37,574 nucleotides of DNA from Phallusia fumigata (taxonomy: Eukaryota; Chordata; Ascidiacea; Phlebobranchia; Ascidiidae): assembly GCA_008931825.1 (NCBI GenBank), contig QXVZ01000683.1, forward strand, positions 1 through 37,574. Reading direction: 5' to 3'. How positions within the stretch are numbered: position 1 is the stretch's first letter; the number at the start of each line of letters is the position of its first letter. The position numbers and the translations under genes were made by a program. The notes under the pieces were generated by a model that worked only from the letters and a program-made list of their open reading frames with translations, was not told where the DNA came from and did not search any database. Positions 22,147 through 34,500 of this stretch are shown here, piece by piece.

Positions 22147-22284
22147 CTCGGGGCGGCGCATATCTGATGAGCGATGACGCAATTTCCGCCTCCCGCTGCC
22201 GTGTGATCCTGGACAGATCCATGACGTCAGTTTGACTGGCAAAGGCGAGTCGGTGGGCGAGATAATGATCCTCATCCCCAGCAA
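22147..22284 (-). CDS. Candidate internal coding exon, unrecognised protein
   Basis: A 138-nt GC-rich segment in AT-rich surroundings lies between a good acceptor (CTCCTTTCAG, AG at 22286-22285) and a good donor (CGAG|GTAGGT). Phase 1 at both ends gives an open frame VAGDEDHYLAHRLAF..., then MDLSRITRQREAEIASS and LIRYAPPR, with a charged amphipathic look. It is not a known fos exon: a phase-1 end cannot join fos exon 2. It could join the terminal exon at 16798-16740. The plus strand also shows a perfect CRE (TGACGTCA, 22222-22229) and TGACGCAAT (22175-22183), so a regulatory element is the alternative. Confidence 0.45.
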
Positions 22285-22299
22285 CTGAAAGGAGAATAG

Positions 22300-25200
22300 T
22301 TTTGGAACAATGTGCATTTTTTGCATTGCTGCTATTTAGCATGTCATAGCTTTGCTGCTTTTTAGGTACAAATCGGAATAAAACAACAACAAACAGTCTC
22401 TGGTGGCAAATTTGTTTGTGCAAGCTTCTGCAACCGTAAACACTCCACAGTTATTCATTGTTGGGTGTGAGTCACAGCGCTGCGGGCTCGCAGAACTGCG
22501 CCGCTGGCCGTGTATACCTACAAGTGTTGATGTATACAGTTCGTTTCCGGTCGTTTGGCCCCATAGTTGCGACTGTTAAACCTGCTTATGTGGTTCCGTT
22601 TGATTATTTTGTCGCTATTGTGTCGTAATAAAAACCTTGAAATCAAAAGTTTTCGTTTTTCTGTCTCAAATACCGTCATAAAAAACACTCAACGGTTGAA
22701 ACTAAATTTTGGGGAATCAGCATAAAATATACGACTTTACATTTAATACAAGCATTACTATTTCTGTCTTCTTTCAAACGACCAAATTTTACCAAAATTT
22801 AGGCAGATTTTTATTCGGCAAATATTTTTTTTATAACAGTTAGGCCACCACGTGGTCAAATTTGAACTCCGACTTTCGCTTTTTTATCTAAGCAATCTTT
22901 TTCAACCAGGATTTGAAAACATGGAGTTTGTGGAATTGTTATTAAAGTATTTATTATTAACACACAAACTGCTGTTATACCTATGTTCATAACTACTNTT
23001 TTATAACAGTTAGGCCACCACGTGGTCAATTTGAACTCCGACTTTCGCTTTTTTATCTAAGCAATCCTTTTCAACCAGGATTAGAAAACATGGAGTTTAT
23101 GTGGAATTGTTATTAAAGTATTAATTATTAACACACAAACTGCTGTTATACCTATATTCATAACTACTTTCGTTAAGACGTTGTGTTATCTTTACGTTTA
23201 GTCGTAAAAATTGTACAATGACACGTTATAATTTGCTAGTTGTATCTCGTCAGTTAAGCTTTGTAAACAACTATAACTTTGTAGATGAAATGTTTCTCGT
23301 CTCACAAAATCGCGCATTAAGGAGAAACCCATTTCTGCCAATACATTAGCCACCCACCTCCGGTTCCGTATATGCTATGATAAAACGCCATTCATCAAAC
23401 TCCGTCAGCCTCACAGGTGCGACTGTGATTCGTCGTCTGCCTTATCTTCGTGACTCAATCCTGCTCTATACTCTCACTGCAAAACGGCGATTTCGCTCAA
23501 AAACTTCCCGCAGCCTTTCGACGAACCGATGAGTCTGACTGTACTGCTCACCTAGATGACAAATCGCGCCAGGCTAGAGCTGCTGTACAGGTGTTTCAGC
23601 TATGACTCTACCTTTTTCCGACTGTGTGTATACACTGTTCTTTTCGTCGGCAGCAACTCAACGGCCTTTAGGAAACGAACTACCGAGCGCCGGGCTGCTT
23701 TGATGGCACAATTAACTCGCAGTGCATGCGACGAACGAGCATTGTGCGTTTCCTCGCAATAGCGGAATTGTAATTGCGCAAAAAAATGCACACACGCAGC
23801 CTGGCGAGGCGCTTTATTCGTTCGCACCTATGGTGTCATTGCATGGCGACACTAAGCTATGCACAGTTAATAATTGCAGAAACATCAGGCACTGCAAAAA
23901 TTGATTATTACTTCGTCCCAAATGCGAATTCTAGGACTTGCTTGCTGATCAGTTTTGCCAACAAGAAAATGATGAAAATATCGTAAGTGTTGTTTCTCGA
24001 GTCAGTTTTTATACAAGTAGCCCTGTACTTTTCTTACTTTCAGGAAAAATTAAGTTAGGTATGCATACTAAATTTTGACAATGGCAAATTTTTCGGAAAC
24101 GTTTACCGGGTTTTTAAATGAGTGTCTCCAAAAAAACTTTGGCCTCTTTTTCTTCGTTTAGATCTGACGATAAACGGCCGCTTTAATTACAAAATTGCGC
24201 ATGGCTATGGCATATGTGACTCAGTGCCGACGTTTAAGTGTGAAAATCGAACTTTGGATGTGCTTCGTTGTTAAAGCACCGGTGTCGGCGGATATGATGT
24301 AACGCGCAGCCGGACGCAAAGCTTGCCGAAAGTGTGCGAACACGATTATTCGCGCTCCCGCTGCTATTGTTTTAAGCTCCTGATATGACGGCTTACAACC
24401 TACATCAATGGCTAATCGGCCTATTGTTTTACTTGGCTACAGTTTCCATTAGGAAATCCGAAAACTGTCAAAGATCTATTTTGCGGACCACGCCGCAAGA
24501 TATGCCGCCAAATATTTTGTATGATGTGTAGCCTGCAAATTTGTTGCAACAATTATTTCATAAATCGTGACAGACAAAATATTCTTTCCTTCTTGTCTTT
24601 TTTATGATTAGAATTTTCTATTAAATATAGGCATTAAATACATATTAAATATACAAACTGTACATAGAACTTTTAAATATAGGCTTATACGCGTGTGTTT
24701 TTTAAAGGTCAATAATTTGTTTAATCTTTATTTATACTGTGCTACATAAAATTGGCGCAAATGACTTGTTAAGAAATGCTTTGAACGTTTGAGAAATTGC
24801 TGTAGTTAGCCATTTTTTTCAGCCTTAATCTTTTACAACGGACTTTCTCAAAACTGGAAAATTTGGGAGAAACACTTATTTCACGAAATGTTTTCCTTGG
24901 ATAAAACTAGAATAGAGAAACCAAGTTTTAAGATTATGTTATTCTTTATTTTAGGACCTACATTAGGACCATTATTTTCTCCTTTTTTAAATAAACCGTC
25001 GTAAGCCTGTGTTACGTTTGTCAGAAACAGATAATTTTGGCCATCTTTTAGTATACAGCGCTATCTATCAATGGTAATCGAGTTTAATTTGCCCCGCAGG
25101 ATGTCGCTCATGTAACACCTTTGTAATACACTTTTTCTTTTTTCCCTGGACAGTCAAAAGCAAAATCACAACGTTTGTTGTGGTCGATGAAAGTCTAAAA

Positions 25201-25553
25201 GACCGGTTTACTGTTTGGGTCCGCTTCGGCGTTTGGTTGAAGAGAAACTTGATATCTTTGCAATCAAATGCGACCTAGCAGATCGTTGTTGTAATCTCTT
25301 GAAAAGTATATGCCAGTTGTATGTGCATTTAACATAACATGTGTCAACCAGACGTACATGTTTTGCAGAATGTCAACATGAATTCAGTGAAAGTGAAACT
25401 TTAGTTGGCTTAAGATTGTATTGTGCCAACGAGTACTAAACGTTGTGAAAAGTTTACCATCATATGTCAGTTAAGAAATGAGCGCATTTAAATGCAATAT
25501 TAGCACTGTATGAAACCCCCTTGGATTCTTTAATTATATCTGCTGCCAATGCA
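22300..25553. other. Non-coding stretch with one assembly join
   Basis: No recognisable gene. It contains the N at 22998 with its flanking duplicate, an AP-1 site (TGACTCA near 23451) with a TGAGTC about 80 bp on, and a GC-richer patch near 24230-24370. Frames near 23556-23986 are short and unrecognised. Confidence 0.5.
22829..23167 (+). repeat. Duplicate flanking N at 22998 (unmerged contig overlap)
   Basis: 22829-22997 (169 nt) and 22999-23167 (169 nt) match with several substitutions and two small indels. The first copy ends exactly at the N and the second begins right after it, as expected for two overlapping contigs joined without merging. Confidence 0.85.
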
Positions 25554-25555
25554 AC

Positions 25556-28500
25556 ATGGAGGGCAGGGACTCACCACTTAGTGCAATGGAGTGGAAAAAG
25601 ATGTATTTGCAGATGGAGGGAAAGCTCAAACAGTTTCGCATCCAAGCAACTAACATCAAATTAAAGCTTTCACAAAAGGTTGGTGACATTTTACCATTTG
25701 TTCTCATTGAATTGAAACTGCTCACAAACATAAGTAGACAAACAATATTAGTCTGTAACTAAGTAAAGTATGGCAGCCAATTAGTTCCATAGCTGCTAGA
25801 AAATCTTTTCATTAAAGTTGTTGTGTTGGCTATTTGTGTTCAATGGTTGCTTTACACTAACTTTTTTGCATGTAAGTGTGACAAAATATGCGAACATTGT
25901 ACATTAAGTGGTGTGGTGGAATAAAATGATTTGGTTGCAGCACTTCAACAAATAAGATAATGTTACAACAACAAACAATTTAAAAAACCAACATATGAAG
26001 TTTTAACAGCATCCGATTGTGGCATTCCAGTTATTCTGACAATGTTTACTTGTCCCTGAGTAAACAATACTCAGACACTGACCACTGTCAGTTTGTAGCC
26101 TTGGCTGGTTGCCAACATGTTAACTAAATAGCTAAAACTATAAAAAGCTTGTGTCCATAGATGAAAGTTCCTAGTTTATAATGCTCAATTTTGTTTCCTT
26201 TTTTTGGTTTTTGGTTTACACAAACAGCTGTGGAAGTGCATGGTTGTTAGGGTTAACATTTTTTTCAGTGGAATGACTTGTACAATCTCCAACTTGCCCA
26301 TTCACTAAATGCTAATGCAAATACTTGAAAACTGAAAACATATGTTATGTAGAAAGGTTTACATAAGTTAGAAAATTAACGAAAGCAAACATTTGTTGTT
26401 TTTGGGTAAAGTTTGCAACATGCTCTAATGTATAAAGACTTGGGACAAAATAGATCAACCAGTCACAAGATTGCTTATTTAGTAAAGGAAGGTTAGAGTT
26501 TACTGTGGGGACACACTTGTTGGGACTAAGGAGCACCTTGTGTCAGCCGGAAAGCGAAAAATCAACAAACCATGACAGTCTTTCATCCCAACCAATGTCA
26601 CGTGACGCCCCAAGGAAGCGCGGATTAATTTAATGTGCACCGCTTGTCGACCATGTGAGTCTGCCGCGATCTTGCTGGTTTCCTGTTAGATGTGCGATAG
26701 CTTTATGCCGCAATACCTGACGTACAGCACCTTTAGTGATTCAAGCTGCTGCACAGAACCGGCGTTACACGCCGATGGCAACAGGGCGCCGGTTTTGTGA
26801 AATTGTAGGCTGTACCCGTTCGCGGCTTTGTGCAACAGAACGCCGAGGACACGTCGTTATGATGGCTGTTTGCCCCCTACAATGGTCAACGTGTAATTGT
26901 ATGTCAACGTCTTGGAAGCTTACAGTTGTCGGATTAAGTTCGGCCATCTGTCTTTTTCGTACAACGAGAGGGATTTGTTTTATTGATCCCGGCCGCTCCA
27001 CGCTGGCAATTGACCGTTCTTCTTTAGTCTTGGCGAATGCGTGTGCTAGTTTCGCCCCTCGGGTATCAGCGCAAACGTCGACGAACTCCATCGCTTATGC
27101 CGCGGCGTGTTGCCGCAAAACGACAAAAAATGGCTGAAAAATATGCTAGATTTATATTTTTCAAATGAAGCCACGTTTTCTAATATTTAGAGATTTGGGG
27201 GCCTATGGGATACGTTTCTTGTGCAACTTCGATGCCTTCAAACCTAACCAAACTTTTCACCCTCTGTTTGTGCTCACAGTTGTTGCAGTTTGCGCAAATG
27301 CAGCTGCCTTTTCAGTTGTTGACCAAACGCGCAGTTGGCAACAATAAAGCGGACTGGCCTCAGCTGTCCGTGGAGCTTTGCGCCCACTCTATGTATCGGA
27401 TATCGCACCAAGGAAAGAAATCGCTTGTCAGCAAGAACCTAAGAGCCACAACCTCACTAGGAGCAGGGCCGTCATGCCCTTTGCATGTCCGTCACCTGTT
27501 AAAAGCATGATTGCCACCACCGCACATTCAAGTGCCGATATTCTACCCCAACCGTGCCCTGTTCCATTAGTGGCAAAATGGTGCTTTTGTATGTTTGAAG
27601 GACTTCGGAAAATGACGTTCAAACTGTTGCTAGTTTAGCAGATCCATGTTGTTAAGCAATACGATGCAGGTGAAAGTTTTGTTAAATTGCTGTGGTTGAA
27701 AGGTTGTTGTTGCTTTGAAAAGATCACAAACATTGAGTGATACTTGGTAGCGCAGTTATACTGAGCAATTTGTCGCGTTTTTTTGTCCAGACGTTTGGTC
27801 TTATCTAAATCGCTCTTAGGATTAGTCGGGACCAGGTCCTTTCCATATCTCCCAGCTGTATCATTAGCTGAAGTGTCTCCTTTTGATTCTGAGGAAGCTA
27901 ATTATTCGCTGTCAGTTGAAGGAAGACTGGCCACCCCAGACATCAGCANCCTTTCCATATCTCCCAGCTGTATCATTAGCTGAAGTGTCTCCTTTTGATT
28001 CTGAGGAAGCTAATTATTCGCTGTCAGTTGAAGGAAGACTGGCCACCCCAGACATCAGCATCCTATTCGTAGTCAGTTTCCAAGCAACTTAAATGTTAAA
28101 CAGCTCATTTTTGTGGTGACAGCACGCCATGGATCCTAGGATGTTTTCTATTTGTCGGCAGGTGCTCTGTTCATTGCTTAAGGTGTCTGGTTCGCCGTGG
28201 GCCGGTCGTGCCGCTGTCACCGCCCGCCGCGATTCTATTTGTCTAATTGATTTATGTTTGTTTAGAAAGCGCCTTCCAAACCGCTTGTCGGTGGTTCATG
28301 CGACCCATCCCTTTGTTCCGTTCCCACCGTTGGGCCTACATAAATAGCCCACAGCTTTAAGCCAAGGCTAAAGTAACGGGACTGTCTATGAATCGAGAGT
28401 CCAAGTAATTCTTTTTTTGCTCAAAATAAGTTGTTTTTGCTTTTAGACTTGGTTAAAAACACCGATGCAGTTAGGCAGAAAAAAGTTTAAAGACCTGCGA

Positions 28501-31500
28501 TCCTACTGAGCCAGGGTTCATCGCTATTCAGGGGGGAATACCAAAGGTGCCAAATCCACCGACTTAGTAGATTCTGAAAAGCGTGGGAATGAACCCAATC
28601 CCAATGGACTAACTTTGTACAGAAATACCAAGCTGGAATCCTGAACTAAAAATCGCAGATTTCCCTGGGGCTCGGGATATTCTTTCCGCAAAATCGAGCC
28701 ATGAATTTTCACAAAAAAAGCTCACCGAATTTCCATTTTCCCACACACTTTGACCGAGCAATGTGGCTAAATCTGTAGATCGCGCCTTTCTGCGGGTGAC
28801 CTGAAATGCTGGGCAAGTCCCCATAGTATCTTCGTGCTTGCTATCGCGAGGCTTTATCAATTTAAAGTCATTGAATTCCACATAATGGCTTTTCTATTAT
28901 TTTTCTTTAAAAACTAAGGTTAAGGTTTTTGTTTTGGTTTTAACAACGATGCGTGGGCATTTGTTTACTTAAACACTGTGCTGATAGATGTTTTTGCTTT
29001 CACAAATGAAATCAATGCAACACATTGTTGCCTAGTGTAAAAGTTAAATTTAGTTTTCTTTCTATTACGGCGGCNGGATCCTAGGATGTTTTCTATTTGT
29101 CGGCAGGTGCTCTGTTCATTGCTTAAGGTGTCTGGTTCGCCGTGGGCCGGTCGTGCCGCTGTCACCGCCCGCCGCGATTCTATTTGTCTAATTGATTTAT
29201 GTTTGTTTAGAAAGCGCCTTCCAAACCGCTTGTCGGTGGTTCATGCGACCCATCCCTTTGTTCCGTTCCCACCGTTGGGCCTACATAAATAGCCCACAGC
29301 TTTAAGCCAAGGCTAAAGTAACGGGACTGTCTATGAATCGAGAGTCCAAGTAATTCTTTTTTTGCTCAAAATAAGTTGTTTTTGCTTTTAGACTCGGTTA
29401 AAAACACCGATGCAGTTAGGCAGAAAAAAGTTTAAACTCCTGCGATCCTACTCAGCCAGGGTTCATCGCTATTCAGGGGGGAATAGGTGCCAAATCCACC
29501 GACTTAGTAGATTCTGAAAAGCGTGGGAATGAACCCAATCCCAATGGACTAACTTTGTACAGAAATACCAAGCTGGAATCCTGAACTAAAAATCGCAGAT
29601 TTCCCTGGGGCTCGGGATATTCTTTCCGCAAAATCGAGCCATGAATTTTCACAAAAAAAGCTCACCGAATTTCCATTTTCCCACACACTTTGACCGAGCA
29701 ATGTGGCTAAATCTGTAGATCGCGCCTTTCTGCGGGTGACCTGAAATTCTGGGCAAGTCCCCATAGTATCTTCGTGCTTGCTATCGCGAGGCTTTATCAA
29801 TTTAAAGTCATTGAATTCCACATAATGGCTTTTCTATTATTTTTCTTTAAAAACTAAGGTTAAGGTTTTTGTTTTGGTTTTAACAACGATGCGTGGGCAT
29901 TTGTTTACTTAAACACTGTGCTGATAGATGTTTTTGCTTTCACAAATGAAATCAATGCAACACATTGTTGCCTAGTGTAAAAGTTAAATTTAGTTTTCTT
30001 TCTATTACGGCGGCTGCAACACAGAATTCAATCGAAAGAAACACATAAATGTTGCTACATTAATGCAGCACAGCAGGCAGCTTGGCGCCGAACGCAATAT
30101 CATGTAGAGGATAAAAACAAAAACAAACAACGTATGGTAACAGTAAGTGCCCTGTATAAGAAGAAGCTAAGTTACGTTTTCTTTTCTAAGGCACCTAATT
30201 CAGTGATACTAAGCTGAACTTTTCGTGAGTTGAACGGGCGAATCAGGAGTGTAATACATAGAACTACGCATGTAGAACCTCCTGTTATACATGTATTGAT
30301 GGGTTGATGTACACAGTCGACGTTGGCGACATCGACCTTTCGACCTTTATTGGACGAGTACACCCCAGTTCAGCTGTCTATTCCGGCTGCGGTTATTAGG
30401 ACCAGCGGTTTTGCTAAGGCGGTTTTGGAATGTAAGTAGCCTAGATTGAAGTTATTCATCGATTTTTTAATTTCGTCTTTGTGGAGTAGTTCTAGCATAA
30501 ACGTGTTACGCAGCGCAGAACCGAGCCGGTCAGAACAACGTTTTACGCCTCACTGGGCAACAATAGACCTCTCTGCCCCTTGCGCGTCATTAGCACTTGA
30601 CTGTGAAGCAATTTCCAAGGCAACGGGGCCGTCGGATACACTCTACAGTACGATCAACTCCTTCGCCGTCCAATTTTCGGATATTTGCAGAAACGAGCTG
30701 TGTAAACATTCAACGGCGAGTGGCCGTAGATTTGATTTCGGCTAATATGCCAACAAGGGTTCAAAAACGGGTTACAACCAGTACACGTACATTCCCAAGA
30801 TGGTTAATCGTTTTGTTTTTGTCAGATTATTTTACTGCATTTTTGTCCTTTGCGAATGCACCTTTGCAACTTACAAACGTTGATGTGGTGGAAATAAAAA
30901 TAAGCGCCTGTTGCTTGTGTGGTGGGGCCCGGATTTTACTCTTTAAGCTACAAACGTTAATGCAGTTAATATATATGACACAAACTTCAGGGAGTTTGTT
31001 TTTTGCACTAAACGCCAAAAAGGAAAAAATACGTAGTAAACAATATCGTTTTCAAATGGCGAAATGTCCGGTAGACCTTTACCTTTTCGTAACTTGACAG
31101 CTTGAAATCTTTTTGCGAAAAGGGCAACGGCACGGATTCACCGTGCGTTTTATGTTTATCGGAGCTTGCATCGCTGGCTGGAGACTCCACGGAACACGTC
31201 ATCCCTTCATCGCCGCGACAAAGTTTATAGTGACGCGCTCTAACCTTTGTTTCCATTATCTTTGGCGCGCGTCGCCGCTCGACGTTGGTGGCATATTTCC
31301 TGTGTACTCCGATAGACGTGTTTGTGGTGGCTTCGCGCTGCCGAACAAGGGATTCCGTGTTGAACAAGCGCACGAAGTTGCATTGATATCGTCGAGAAAG
31401 GCTGTGTGGTACAACGTCTATCGTCATTGTTGCTTGAGCAANGAAAAGGGCAACGGCACGGATTCACCGTGCGTTTTATGTTTATCGGAGCTTGCATCGC

Positions 31501-34500
31501 TGGCTGGAGACTCCACGGAACACGTCATCCCTTCATCGCCGCGACAAAGTTTATAGTGACGCGCTCTAACCTTTGTTTCCATTATCTTTGGCGCGCGTCG
31601 CCGCTCGACGTTGGTGGCATATTTCCTGTGTACTCCGATAGACGTGTTTGTGGTGGCTTCGCGCTGCCGAACAAGGGATTCCGTGTTGAACAAGCGCACG
31701 AAGTTGCATTGATATCGTCGAGAAAGGCTGTGTGGTACAACGTCTATCGTCATTGTTGCTTGAGCAAGACGGTGACGTAATGTATTTTTGATTTCACTGA
31801 TACAATGTCGGTGTCAGGGAACAAGCGTATTTGTGTTTGTCTGTAGTGGCCCTGTTTTATGTCGAATAACGCCCTGAGTTGCACAGGTAACAGATTTCAG
31901 CCACACCTAAAAAACAATTTTACCGTCGTAAGAAAGGACTGCTTAGGTTGTTTTATTATGTGATTTTAACAGATTGCTTTAGAATTGCGTCACCACGGTT
32001 CACGTTATTAAGTGTTTTCTGTTTTTTTTTCTTGCCGAAACTGTTCTACGTGTTTACTCAAATGCCGCAAGCTGTCCCCAAACACTGGAAAAACTGGACC
32101 ATGTGGTATCCCTGCTGATGTGGCAATACCCGCAAAAATAATGCCGTCTTTGTTCAATAATTCAGCCATGACGACTTTACGCAGCTTGTCACCATTGACG
32201 CGTATGTGCGAAAAATGATTTCTTTCAAAACTTGTCGCATGAAATCCATTTTAAGCGCCATTGATCAATACGTGAAACGATGGCTGCTTATTGCAAAAGT
32301 TACCCCGTAATTTTTTTATTACCAGGTATTATGCATTTTGCCCTTCATTTACCTACATGCGAAGGCCGTTGCTCGACGGGATGTGTAAGTCGTCAAACGC
32401 TCGTGGGCAACAAATCCCTGGTTCCCACGCTTCGTCACGTATCGACCCTCGCCTGTCGCGCGCTTGTGAAGTGCGCCTCGGACAATGCCCCTCCTCTGCC
32501 CTTCCCGCTGTCCAGTTTGCACTGACCCCTTGACCTATTACTGCTTGTGAAAAAGACTCTCTACAATTGCCCTGCTCCTGGTTTTTAGGCCGGCCGTGAT
32601 AGATTGTTCCGCGAATATGGGGCGGCTGTTAAGCATGTTCAAGTATATTTGGCTGATTTAAACTAAAATGGTAAAATGTATACGCAATGTGACCTTGACG
32701 CGCATGAAATTATATCTAAGATACCCCAAACACGTTCCGAACAAACCGTTAATTTGGAAACTTTAAGATGTCCGAAAGGAGTGTTTACCTGTACCTGTGG
32801 TTGTGTCACACCACGTTAATTTGCATCGCCTGCACCATAACACACCGCCAATGATTGCAGATGGTCGGAAAATGATGTCATGTCGATGTAGTAAATGGGT
32901 GCTGAAACCGCAAACCCGTCGAAGAGCTGTCTAATGCCGCTGTTTACTTCGGTTTAAGTGATTCGACTTTGTTTTTCCACAACCCAAGTTGTTTTCGCTC
33001 TGGTGAATCCAGGCGACGTTGTCGTCAGCCTTGGCTATCGTAAATCAACACTTCGNAATCGTTTTGTTTTTGTCAGATTATTTTACTGCATTTTTGTCAA
33101 AAAGGAAAAAATACATAGTAAACAATATCGTTTTCAAATGGCGAAATGTCCGGTAGACCTTTACCTTTTCGTAACTTGACAGCTTAAAATCTTTTTGGGA
33201 AAAGGGCAACGGCACGGATTCACCGAGCGTTTTATGTTTATCGGAGCTTGCATCGCTGGCTGGAGACTCCACGGAACACGTCATCCCTTCATCGCCGCGA
33301 CAAAGTTTATAGTGACGCGCTCTAACCTTTGTTTCCATTATCTTTGGCGCGCGTCGCCGCTCGACGTTGGTGGCATATTTCCTGTGTACTCCGATAGACG
33401 TGTTTGTGGTGGCTTCGCGCTGCCGAACAAGGGATTCCGTGTTGAACAAGCGCACGAAGTTGCATTGATATCGTCGAGAAAGGCTGTGTGGTACAACGTC
33501 TATCGTCATTGTTGCTTGAGCAAGACGGTGACGTAATGTATTTTTGATTTCACTGATACAATGTCGGTGTCAGGGAACAAGCGTATTTGTGTTTGTCTGT
33601 AGTGGCCCGGTTTTGTGTCGAATAACGCCCTGAGTTACACAGGTAACAGATTTCAGCCATACCTAAAAAAAATTTTACTGTCGTAAGAAAGGCCTGGTTA
33701 GGTTGTTTTATTATGTGATTCTAACAGATTGCTTTAGAATTGCGTCACCACGGTTCACGTTATTAAGTGTTTTCTGTGTTTTTTTCTTGCCGAAACTGTT
33801 CTACGTGTTTACTCGAATGCCGCAAGCTGTCCCCAAACACTGAAAAAACTCGACCATGTGGTATTCCTGCTGAGGTGGCAATACCCGCAGAAATAATGCC
33901 GTCTTTGTTCAATAATTCAGCCATGACGACTTTACGCAGCTTGTCACCATTGACGCGTATGTGCGAAAAATGATTTCTTTCAAAACTTGTCGCATGAAAT
34001 CCATTTTAAGCGCCATTGATCAATACGTGAAACGATGGCTGCTTATTGCAAAAGTTACCCCGTAATTTTTTTATTACCAGGTATTATGCATTTTGCCCTT
34101 CATTTACCTACATGCGAAGGCCGTTGCTCGACGGGATGTGTAAGTCGTCAAACGCTCGCGGGCAACAAATCCCTGGTTCCCACGCTTCGTCACGTATCGA
34201 CCCTCGCCTGTCGCGCGCTTGTGAAGTGCGCCTCGGACAATGCCCCTCCTCTGCCCTTCCCGCTGTCCAGTTTGCACTGACCCCTTGACCTATTACTGCT
34301 TGTGAAAAAGACTCTCCACAATTGCCCTGCTCCTGGTTTGTAGGCCGGCCGTGATAGATTGTTCCTCGAATATGGGGCGGCATGTTAAAATGGTAAAATG
34401 TATACGCAATGTGACCTTGACGCGCATGAAATTATATTTAAGATACCCCAAACACGTTCCGAACAAACCGTTAATTTGGAAACTTTAAGATGTCCGAAAG

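Noticed and set aside
28609-28881. 90-codon minus-strand frame kept in both copies
   Set aside because: Starts with GTG; the copies are too similar (under about 1% different) for frame conservation to mean anything.
30597-31097. 166-codon plus-strand frame
   Set aside because: The second haplotype copy lacks 169 nt inside it (not a multiple of three), so the frame is not kept, and no domain is recognised.
31113-31780. Apparent tandem gene repeats with identical 113-codon frames
   Set aside because: The repeats abut an N and are identical, so they are most likely one sequence entered twice. Frames are open on both strands and the one difference from the third copy changes the amino acid in both.
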